DNA of 64,000 nt from Bacteroidales bacterium (lineage in GTDB: Bacteria; Bacteroidota; Bacteroidia; Bacteroidales; UBA3663), in assembly GCA_024694125.1 (NCBI GenBank), contig JAILKE010000014.1:1-64000 (forward strand). Reading direction: 5' to 3'. Positions within the stretch are counted from its first letter, which is position 1. Every line of letters begins with the position of its first letter. The position numbers and the translations under genes were made by a program. Shown piece after piece: positions 17,122 to 23,732 of this stretch. The notes below the pieces were generated by a model. The model worked only from the letters and a program-made list of their open reading frames with translations, was not told where the DNA came from and searched no databases.

Positions 17122-18072
17122 ATGGGATTTTTCGATTTCTTCAAGAAGGAAAATAAAGAGACCTACGATCAGGGCCTCGAGAAAAGCAAACAGAGCATCC
17201 TGCAGAAACTGACCCGTGCCGTGGCCGGTCGTGATACTGTGGATGACGAAGTGTTGGACAATCTGGAGGAGACACTCATCACCAGCGATGTAGGAGTGGA
17301 GACCACGTTGCGCATCATAGAGCGTATAGAGGATCGTGTGGCACGCGACAAGTATGTGGGTACCAGCGAACTGAACCGCATACTGCGCGAAGAGACTGCT
17401 GCCCTGCTCGCCGAGAATGAGCGTGAGGAACTCGAGGGATTCCAACTCCGTCCTGGTTGCAAGCGTCCATATGTGGTGCTGGTAGTGGGCGTGAATGGTG
17501 TGGGCAAGACCACCACCATCGGCAAGTTGGCCTATCAGTTCAAGGAGGCAGGCAACAAGGTGGTGCTGGGTGCCGCCGATACTTTCCGTGCCGCAGCCAT
17601 CGACCAGCTGCAGATATGGGGCGACCGTGTGGGTGTGCCCGTAGTGAAGCAGCAGATGGGCTCGGACCCAGCCAGTGTGGCATTTGATGCCGTGAGCCAT
17701 GCGCTCAAGGAGCAGGCCGACGTCGTGATCATCGATACGGCAGGCCGTCTGCACAACAAGGTGGGCCTGATGAACGAGCTCGGCAAGATCCGCAAGGTCA
17801 TCACCAAGGTATTGCCCGATGCGCAGCCCGAGGTGCTGCTCGTGCTGGATGGTTCCACCGGGCAGAACGCCTTCGAGCAGGCCAAGCAGTTCGCCGCCGT
17901 CACCGAGGTATCGGCATTAGCCGTGACCAAACTGGACGGCACAGCCAAGGGCGGCGTGGTGATAGGAATCAGCGACCAGCTCAAGACTCCTGTGCGCTAC
18001 ATCGGCCTGGGCGAGGGGATGAAGGACCTGCAGGTCTTCAACGCCAAGGCGTTTGTGGATTCTCTGTTTTGA
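17122..18072 (+). CDS. ftsY: Signal recognition particle receptor FtsY
   Basis: SRP receptor GTPase that docks ribosome-nascent-chain-SRP complexes at the membrane. The 316-residue protein has a short N-terminus (MGFFDFFKKENKE) and so lacks the long acidic A domain of E. coli FtsY. The N helical domain is followed by the G domain with P-loop GVNGVGKTTTIGK (Lys129), DTFRAAAIDQL, DTAGRLHNK and TKLDGTAKGG. I start at ATG 17122 because MGFFDFF is the usual short form; a frame from 17089 adds 11 residues of no known function. rimO follows 127 nt later. Confidence 0.95.
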   Translation: MGFFDFFKKENKETYDQGLEKSKQSILQKLTRAVAGRDTVDDEVLDNLEETLITSDVGVETTLRIIERIEDRVARDKYVGTSELNRILREETAALLAENEREELEGFQLRPGCKRPYVVLVVGVNGVGKTTTIGKLAYQFKEAGNKVVLGAADTFRAAAIDQLQIWGDRVGVPVVKQQMGSDPASVAFDAVSHALKEQADVVIIDTAGRLHNKVGLMNELGKIRKVITKVLPDAQPEVLLVLDGSTGQNAFEQAKQFAAVTEVSALAVTKLDGTAKGGVVIGISDQLKTPVRYIGLGEGMKDLQVFNAKAFVDSLF

Positions 18073-18199
18073 ATATGCACTATACCTCCCGCCTGAGGGA
18101 GGATGTTGATATGGTTTGTTCCGGCGGGATTTAATAACTGATCATAGTAGCTTACCACTCATTTCCCGCTTTTAGTAATAATTAATCAACCATTGGTTA

Positions 18200-19549
18200 A
18201 TGATACGTGGCCGAATAGATTTAATTACATTGGGTTGCTCCAAGAACCTGGTGGACAGTGAGCGCCTGATGGGACAGCTCGCCGCGTGCGGATACAAGAT
18301 GCACCACGATCCGGAGGATCCCAAGGGCGAGATTGTCATTGTCAATACATGCGGCTTCATCGGCGATGCCAAGGAGGAGTCGATCAATACCATACTCGGA
18401 TTGACCGAACTGAAGAAACGCCGCAAGATAGGCCAGATATTCGTGATGGGATGTCTGAGCCAACGTTACCGTCAGGAACTGATTGACGAAATTCCCGAAA
18501 TAGATCGCATATATGGCAAGTACGACTGGAAGCAAATCCTCTCGGACCTGGGCCATCAGTGGAATGACGAATTGCGCGCCCAGCGCCTGCAGACGTCACC
18601 CCGTCACTATGCGTACGTCAAGATATCGGAGGGATGCAACCGTATGTGCGCCTATTGTGCCATACCGCTCATCACGGGCCGATACAAGAGCCGTGCCATC
18701 GAGGATATCCTGGAGGAGGTGCGCCAACTGGTCGCCAAGGGTGTGCGCGAAATTCAGCTCATCGCCCAGGACCTGACCGGTTATGGTTATGACCGTTATG
18801 GCCGATACAACATTGCTGAACTGGTCGAGAAGATTGCCCAGACTCCCGGTGTGGAGTGGTTGCGTCTGCACTATGCCTACCCGAATCACTTCCCGATGGA
18901 CCTGCTGCCCGTCATGGCCCGTTATCCCAATGTGTGCAAGTATCTGGACATTGCCTTGCAGCATGCCTCCAACAATGTGCTGGACCGGATGTTGCGCCGC
19001 ATCACCCGCGAGGAGACCGCCGAACTGTTGGCCGAGATACGCCGACAGGTGCCAGGCATACATCTTCGCACGACGATGATGGTCGGTTTCCCAGGCGAGA
19101 CGGAGCAGGACTTCGCCGAACTGCTCGACTTCGTACGGGAGCAGCGCTTCGAGCGACTGGGTGCCTTTGCCTATTGTGAGGAGGAGGGAACGTACGCCGC
19201 GCAGCACTATACGGACGATATTCCAGCCGAGGTCAAGCAACGTCGTCTGGATGACCTGATGTCCCTGCAGCAGGAGATCTCCAATTCAGTTCAGGAGAGT
19301 AAGGTGGGGCAGACCTTCCGCGTCGTCATCGACCGTCTGGATGGCGAGTATTATGTGGGGCGTACTGAGTTCGATAGTCCTGAGGTAGATCCCGAGGTAC
19401 TCATTCCCATTGAGACCCTTCCCCTCGAACCCACTGCAGTCGATGAAACGCTTGAGAGCCACATCGCCCTCGAAATCGGTCACTTCTATTCGGTCAAGAT
19501 AGACCGCGCCGAACCTTACGAACTGTATGGTAGGATAATAGGTGATTGA
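18200..19549 (+). CDS. rimO: Ribosomal protein uS12 methylthiotransferase RimO
   Basis: Radical-SAM enzyme that adds a methylthio group to Asp of ribosomal protein S12. The 449-residue protein has N-terminal cluster cysteines in LGCSKNLVDSE, VNTCGFIGDAKEESI and VMGCLSQRY. The radical-SAM motif is EGCNRMCAYC (Cys146, Cys150, Cys153), followed by AIPLITGRYKSR, and a TRAM domain closes the C-terminus. IPLITGRYKSR and the SKNLVDSE block separate it from MiaB. The gap after ftsY holds a CCTCCC/GGGAGG hairpin near 18085-18103 and no promoter box, so it may be read from the upstream operon. Confidence 0.95.
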   Translation: MIRGRIDLITLGCSKNLVDSERLMGQLAACGYKMHHDPEDPKGEIVIVNTCGFIGDAKEESINTILGLTELKKRRKIGQIFVMGCLSQRYRQELIDEIPEIDRIYGKYDWKQILSDLGHQWNDELRAQRLQTSPRHYAYVKISEGCNRMCAYCAIPLITGRYKSRAIEDILEEVRQLVAKGVREIQLIAQDLTGYGYDRYGRYNIAELVEKIAQTPGVEWLRLHYAYPNHFPMDLLPVMARYPNVCKYLDIALQHASNNVLDRMLRRITREETAELLAEIRRQVPGIHLRTTMMVGFPGETEQDFAELLDFVREQRFERLGAFAYCEEEGTYAAQHYTDDIPAEVKQRRLDDLMSLQQEISNSVQESKVGQTFRVVIDRLDGEYYVGRTEFDSPEVDPEVLIPIETLPLEPTAVDETLESHIALEIGHFYSVKIDRAEPYELYGRIIGD

Positions 19550-19610
19550 AGCATGAAATAGAGTGTTGGTGCATGGTCAAGAAGCATTAAAGGCAAAAAT
19601 TCTCTGTTTC

Positions 19611-19643
19611 TTGACGAATATTAGAAAATATTGATTATCTTTG
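19611..19643 (+). promoter_or_regulatory. Promoter of the DUF3990 cassette
   Basis: TATCTTTG at 19636-19643 followed by CAGCG, with TTG at 19611-19613 in TTTCTTGACG about 22 bp upstream. It gives a leader of about 45 nt to ATG 19696, so the cassette has its own promoter. Confidence 0.65.
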
Positions 19644-19695
19644 CAGCGCAAGGTCTGATGATTGTAGACCTTTGCATTGCATAAAAACTGATACT

Positions 19696-19968
19696 ATGTG
19701 TACGAAGAAAACTCTATATTCTGTAGGAACGAAAGATAAGGTAAACCTTTCTTCCAGACATCGCGGCGGAGCATTGAAAAACTTTGCACAAGTTTCCTAT
19801 TCTACGGACTGTGTGCGGGAGATAGCCAATGCCCTGGATATTTCTATGGCCGACGCCATAGGGAGAATCAGGGCTGTAGATGGAGCTTTTGAAAACATTT
19901 ACAGAGAAGCCCGGAAACCGGAACAGAGACCAGCTAAGGTGGTAGCCAGGGAAGTGATGTCCCTGTGA
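19696..19968 (+). CDS. Small protein of the DUF3990 cassette, unknown family
   Basis: A 90-residue protein with a basic, probably flexible N-terminus (MCTKKTLYSVGTKDKVN, RHRGGALKNFAQ). A helical middle part follows (DCVREIANALDISMADAIGRIRAVDG), and a basic tail (YREARKPEQRPAK). I do not recognise a named family. The helical part could fold as a small DNA-binding or toxin-neutralising domain, but no clear helix-turn-helix signature is present. The start is ATG 19696, 53 nt after the -7 box; an upstream TTG at 19672 is less likely. It ends 12 nt before the DUF3990 gene and is the first gene of a three-gene transcript. Confidence 0.6.
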   Translation: MCTKKTLYSVGTKDKVNLSSRHRGGALKNFAQVSYSTDCVREIANALDISMADAIGRIRAVDGAFENIYREARKPEQRPAKVVAREVMSL

Positions 19969-19980
19969 TTGTGGAGGACT

Positions 19981-20454
19981 ATGGCAAACATATATCTGTA
20001 CCACGGCTCTAACCAGAGGATAGAATCCCCGAAATGGAACATAGGTGAGGAGGGCCGAGACTTCGGTCGTTGTTTCTATACAACCTATGACAGAAGGACT
20101 GCTCGAGATTGGGCCAAAAAGAATTTTGGGGACAATCCCATTGTGAATAAGTATGTCCTTGACCTCGAAAAGTTGACTGATGGTACGCTCCGTATAAAAC
20201 GGTTCAACGCCGATGCTGAATGGGCTGAATTCGTCTGGAAAAACAGATACGATAGGAAGTACCGACGTCCTGATTATGATATCATCATTGGTCCAATGGC
20301 TGATAGAGGATTGAAGAAACAGTTCATGAAGATGCGTACGGAGGGTAAGTCCTTTGCCGAAGTGGCGCCATTCATACATTATGACAGGTTCCAATCTATG
20401 CAGGTGTGCTTTTGTTCTGATTATGCTGTAAGGATGTTGGACTTAATAGAATAA
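19981..20454 (+). CDS. DUF3990 family protein, ADP-ribosyltransferase-like
   Basis: The 157-residue protein MANIYLYHGSNQRIESP has the DUF3990 pattern: YHGS (His8), DFGRCFYTTYDRRTARDWAKK (Tyr33 in FYTT), a central YDIIIGPMADRG, and SMQVCFCSDYAV near the C-terminus (Gln141). I recall that Pfam groups DUF3990 with ADP-ribosyltransferases. The spacing of H, Y and Q would match the H-Y-[E/Q/D] triad of PARP/diphtheria-toxin-like enzymes. That assignment is inference and NAD use is untested. It lies between two small genes with gaps of 12 and 6 nt, which resembles a toxin-antitoxin arrangement. No signal peptide is seen, so it acts in the cytoplasm or is delivered by unknown means. Confidence 0.8.
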   Translation: MANIYLYHGSNQRIESPKWNIGEEGRDFGRCFYTTYDRRTARDWAKKNFGDNPIVNKYVLDLEKLTDGTLRIKRFNADAEWAEFVWKNRYDRKYRRPDYDIIIGPMADRGLKKQFMKMRTEGKSFAEVAPFIHYDRFQSMQVCFCSDYAVRMLDLIE

Positions 20455-20460
20455 ACAGCT

Positions 20461-20688
20461 ATGGCAGTAGATTATAAAATATTGGATTATACAGTAAAGG
20501 CGTTAGTCGAGCAACTGATGTCCAGGTATAAGAGCAGTTTTGACTCTTCGTTGGAGATGGTGCTCAACAGCCAATTGTATGCCCGTCTGCTGGAAAATGC
20601 CCATCTGCTGGAGGAGGGTGATATCTATCTGTTCCAATTACTGGTTAAGGAACTGAAAGAAAAAGGGTTGGAAGAGACCATAAAATGA
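20461..20688 (+). CDS. Small helical acidic protein of the DUF3990 cassette, DUF3791-like context
   Basis: A 75-residue, almost all-helical protein: MAVDYKILDYTVKALVEQLMSRYKSSFD, then SLEMVLNSQLYARLLENAHLLEEGDIYLFQLLVKELK. DUF3990 genes in other bacteria are often next to small DUF3791 genes. This protein has similar size and position but I cannot confirm membership. Small, acidic and last in the transcript, it would suit an antitoxin or immunity role (inference). It starts 6 nt after the DUF3990 stop and is followed within 3 nt by a strong terminator. Confidence 0.6.
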   Translation: MAVDYKILDYTVKALVEQLMSRYKSSFDSSLEMVLNSQLYARLLENAHLLEEGDIYLFQLLVKELKEKGLEETIK

Positions 20689-20690
20689 AT

Positions 20691-20743
20691 AAAAAAGACT
20701 GATTTCGAATCAATAGAATGAGCAATCGAAATCAGTCTTTTTT
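20691..20743. terminator. Perfect 18-bp bidirectional terminator
   Basis: AAAAAAGACTGATTTCGA at 20691-20708 is the exact reverse complement of 20726-20743, ending in a T-run on both strands. It separates the DUF3990 cassette (plus) from the S4 gene (minus). Confidence 0.92.
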
Positions 20744-20776
20744 ATTTTGTATGGTAAGGAACTTGTCTAAGTTCTA

Positions 20777-21481
20777 TTACTTGTGACGAGTGCGGCGGCT
20801 GGAGCCCGACCATGCTTTCTTGCCACGCAGTTGGGCGGCTTTGGGGTTGACACCCTCTACGCGGCGCTCCTTGAGAGTGCGGTCACGCTGAGGATTGGAC
20901 ATGTTGCCCATCATCTCGGCAAGAGTCTTGGGGCGGCGCAGTTCATCGCGCTTGGCTACCTTGGCAGCAACCTCCTTCTGGGCAGCCTGCAGCAGTTCGT
21001 TCTTGGCCTGTTTGTCGGCGGAACTGTGTCCGCGAGTCTTGATAGCAGCCACACGCGAAGCCTCCTCCTTGAGTTCGCTCAAGGTCTGATGGGTGGACTT
21101 GCTTGGGCTGGCAGACTTATTCTGGTTGGCAGTGGCAGTCTTGCCGCTATTCTTGCGGCCGTGGCGCAGCAGTTTGCTCTTGGGGTTCTGCATCAGAGCC
21201 TCGTCGCGAGCCTGTTTCAGTTCGTTGTGAGCCTCCCACCATGGGCGCTCCATCTGCATCTGCAATGCCTCTTTGGTTACGGCGTTCTTGATTTTGTTGT
21301 TAGGATCGACCCATTGTCCATCTACATACACCTTGTCATTTTCCGTATCTATCTGCATGCCTATCTTGGCAGGCTGGTGGTTCACTTCAACGCGGCCGGA
21401 TTCAATCAGCTCATCCACCTCACGGCGTGAGCAGACACCAGACTCGCTCAAATACTTGTTAATACGTTCGAGTTTCTCCAT
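20777..21481 (-). CDS. S4-domain protein with a long basic tail, no pseudouridine synthase domain
   Basis: The 234-residue protein starts MEKLERINKYLSESGVCSRREVDELIESGRVEVNHQPAKIG, an S4 RNA-binding domain of the RluB/RsuA type (residues 3-60). The catalytic pseudouridine synthase domain normally fused to it is missing, with no sign of it in neighbouring frames. Residues 60-234 form a Lys/Arg/Ser-rich, partly helical tail (KQARDEALMQNPKSKLLRHGRKN, RRPKTLAEMMGNMSNPQRDRTLKERRVEG, SSRRTRHK end). It probably binds structured RNA such as rRNA. I start at ATG 21481; a frame from 21523 would run into the promoter. It is divergent from the sulfatase gene. Confidence 0.78.
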   Translation of the reverse strand: MEKLERINKYLSESGVCSRREVDELIESGRVEVNHQPAKIGMQIDTENDKVYVDGQWVDPNNKIKNAVTKEALQMQMERPWWEAHNELKQARDEALMQNPKSKLLRHGRKNSGKTATANQNKSASPSKSTHQTLSELKEEASRVAAIKTRGHSSADKQAKNELLQAAQKEVAAKVAKRDELRRPKTLAEMMGNMSNPQRDRTLKERRVEGVNPKAAQLRGKKAWSGSSRRTRHK

Positions 21482-21520
21482 TTTAGTATGAATATGATTA
21501 CTTTCTGTAAAAATTTGCGG

Positions 21521-21558
21521 CAAAGATACTTACTTTTTTTGAAAAATCATTATCTTTG
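21521..21558. promoter_or_regulatory. Compact divergent promoter pair
   Basis: CAAAGATA at 21521-21528 is a minus-strand -7 box for the S4 gene, and TATCTTTG at 21551-21558 a plus-strand -7 box for the sulfatase gene. GCAAAGATA and TATCTTTGC form a 9-bp inverted repeat around an AT-rich 22-bp spacer. Neither has a good -33 element at normal spacing, so the two may compete for polymerase. Confidence 0.65.
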
Positions 21559-21598
21559 CGTCGAAAAAATAGATTAGCAAGCTTAAAACAACCATATT

Positions 21599-23539
21599 AT
21601 GCGCAAAAAGATTGCTTTGTATGTCCTTTTTGTCCTGCTTTTCGTCTTGGGCAAATTCCTGTTCATGTGCTACTACAATGACCTGTTCGGCGACTACAGT
21701 GCAGCCGACTGGTGGGCCGTACTGTGGCATGGATTGCCCCACGACCTGACGTGTGCCGGTTATCTGATGGCATTGCCCTTTGTGGTCCAGCTCATCAACA
21801 TCTGGTTGCCCGGAAAGTGGCACCGTCACTTCATGCGGTTTTGGCTCCGTCTGTGCGTGGCATTGGTGTTGCTCGATTACTTGAGCGACCTGTTCCTGTA
21901 TGGCTATTGGGGTTTCAGGCTCGATTCGACAGCATTGGTCTATCTGTTCGACAATCCAGTAGAGGCCCTCGGTCAGGCTCCAGTGTGGGTGCTGTGCGTG
22001 TCGCCGGTGTTGCTGGTAGGGCTGTGGTGGCTGATACAGAAACCATTGTGCCGATTCTATCCGGAACGGACCAATGGAGCACAGTTGCGTCTGCCTACCG
22101 TGCGGACCAATGTGTGGCGCACAGTAGGTGCTGTGCTGGCGTGCGGCTTGCTCTTCGTGGCCATACGTGGAGGTGTGACCACCTCGACGATGAATGTAGG
22201 TCGCGTCTATTTCAGCAGCGAGATGCCGCTCAATCAGGCTGCCACCAATCCATTCTTCAGTTTCTTCCACAGCGTAGCACATCAGAAGAAGGACCTCTCG
22301 AAGCAGTACCGCTTCATGTCCGATGAAGAGGCTGCTGCAGCCTATGCCGAACTCAATACGCCGTCTCCAGTATCGGCCGACAGCCTTGCCGGGGTTGAAG
22401 TCCAGACATTGAGCCCAATGACCATGGACAGCGCTATGCTGGCCAATGACACATTGGGCAATACCCTGCTCCGCAACCAGCGACCCAATATCGTGCTGCT
22501 CATATTGGAGAGTTTCTCCGGAGCAGCCTGCACGGGAGTCTGTGCGGATGCCGATTCGACCATATTGCCCAATGTCAATAGGATGTACCGTGAGGGAGTG
22601 GGATTCAGCAATATGTTCGGCAACAGTTTCAGGACAGACCGTGGTTGCGCAGCTGTGTTGGCAGCCTATCCAGGACAACCTACCTACTCGGTGATGAAGG
22701 ACCAGCGTCGCAGCAATAACCTGTCGCATCTGAGCAAGCGCCTCAAGGAGGAGGGATACGACCTCAGTTTCACCTATGGCGGAGATGTGAACTTCACCAA
22801 TATGCGAGGTTTCCTGGCAGCAGGCGGATTCGAGCAGATCACGGGCGATACCGATTTCCCCATCACGGACCGCCTATCCAAGTGGGGAGTGCCTGACCAT
22901 GTGATGTTCAATCATCTGTACGATGAAGTGGTGGCAGCCGATGGAAATCAGCCTTTCCTCAAGGCGATGTTGACCCTGAGCAGCCACGAGCCGTTCGACG
23001 TGGAGTATCATCATTTCGACGATCCGTTTGTCAACAGTCTTGCGTATGCAGACAGCTGCATAGGCAGTTTCATAGACCGACTGAAGGCTACCCCACAGTG
23101 GGACAACCTGCTCATCATCGGCGTGGCAGACCATGCCTTTGCCTACTATCCGCAGGGGTTGCAGAACCACGAAGTGCTGCGCTACCGCATCCCGATGTTC
23201 TGGACAGGCGGAGCCGTCAGCCAGCCTCGCGTGATAGACACTTACGGCAGCCAGACCGACTTGACCGCTACGTTATTGCAGCAGATGGGCATAGACCACA
23301 GCGACTTCCCGTTCAGCAAGGATATGATGGACCCGACCATCGGCCACTATGCCTTCTATGCCTTCAGCGATGGTTTCGGCCTGGTTACCGACTCATGTAG
23401 ATATATCCAGGACAATGCCAAAAACGGCCAAGGCCTGTCCGGTACCGATGACCCACACGGTCGAGCCGAACGATGGGGCAAGGCCTACCTGCAGACCCTC
23501 TATGACCACTTGAGCCTGTTGGACAAGAACAAGGATTGA
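21599..23539 (+). CDS. LTA-synthase-family membrane sulfatase/phosphotransferase
   Basis: The 646-residue protein has four or five N-terminal membrane helices (residues 5-25, 50-75, 80-105, 125-150, 170-195). A periplasmic sulfatase-fold domain follows, with the metal Glu in LLILESFSGA, the candidate nucleophile Thr346 in NSFRTDRG, a conserved His in SSHEPF and the metal pair in VADHAF. This is the arrangement of lipoteichoic-acid synthase and related glycerol- or ethanolamine-phosphate transferases. Bacteroidota have no lipoteichoic acid, so it probably transfers phosphoglycerol or phosphoethanolamine to a glycan or lipid in the envelope (inference). It starts 41 nt after the -7 box and ends at a strong terminator. 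Confidence 0.88.
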   Translation: MRKKIALYVLFVLLFVLGKFLFMCYYNDLFGDYSAADWWAVLWHGLPHDLTCAGYLMALPFVVQLINIWLPGKWHRHFMRFWLRLCVALVLLDYLSDLFLYGYWGFRLDSTALVYLFDNPVEALGQAPVWVLCVSPVLLVGLWWLIQKPLCRFYPERTNGAQLRLPTVRTNVWRTVGAVLACGLLFVAIRGGVTTSTMNVGRVYFSSEMPLNQAATNPFFSFFHSVAHQKKDLSKQYRFMSDEEAAAAYAELNTPSPVSADSLAGVEVQTLSPMTMDSAMLANDTLGNTLLRNQRPNIVLLILESFSGAACTGVCADADSTILPNVNRMYREGVGFSNMFGNSFRTDRGCAAVLAAYPGQPTYSVMKDQRRSNNLSHLSKRLKEEGYDLSFTYGGDVNFTNMRGFLAAGGFEQITGDTDFPITDRLSKWGVPDHVMFNHLYDEVVAADGNQPFLKAMLTLSSHEPFDVEYHHFDDPFVNSLAYADSCIGSFIDRLKATPQWDNLLIIGVADHAFAYYPQGLQNHEVLRYRIPMFWTGGAVSQPRVIDTYGSQTDLTATLLQQMGIDHSDFPFSKDMMDPTIGHYAFYAFSDGFGLVTDSCRYIQDNAKNGQGLSGTDDPHGRAERWGKAYLQTLYDHLSLLDKNKD

Positions 23540-23559
23540 TTCCACAGTAGATATTGAGC

Positions 23560-23604
23560 CAAATGAAAGGGAGGAGCCCATTGCCGGGTTCCTCCCTTCA
23601 TTTG
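23560..23604. terminator. Bidirectional terminator between the sulfatase and GH2 genes
   Basis: CAAATGAAAGGGAGGA pairs with TCCTCCCTTCATTTG (one bulged base), loop GCCCATTGCCGGGT. It lies between convergent genes. Confidence 0.85.
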
Positions 23605-23628
23605 TATTCCAGTGAGTTTTTTTGTTCC

Positions 23629-23694
23629 ATGTAAATTGGATTATTGTCCAATGAGAATTGAATCCTTGCTCGATGCGAACTGGATTATTGTCCG
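23629..23694 (+). repeat. Three-copy degenerate 22-bp tandem repeat
   Basis: Units at 23629-23650, 23651-23672 and 23673-23694 follow ATGNGAANTGGATTATTGTCCA. A fourth, degenerate partial copy extends to about 23716, just before the GH2 stop codon. The period is twice the 11 bp seen in five other arrays in this window. Confidence 0.75.
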
Positions 23695-23732
23695 ATTACA
23701 TGGAAATCCTCTCCAATGCGGATTGGTTGGGC

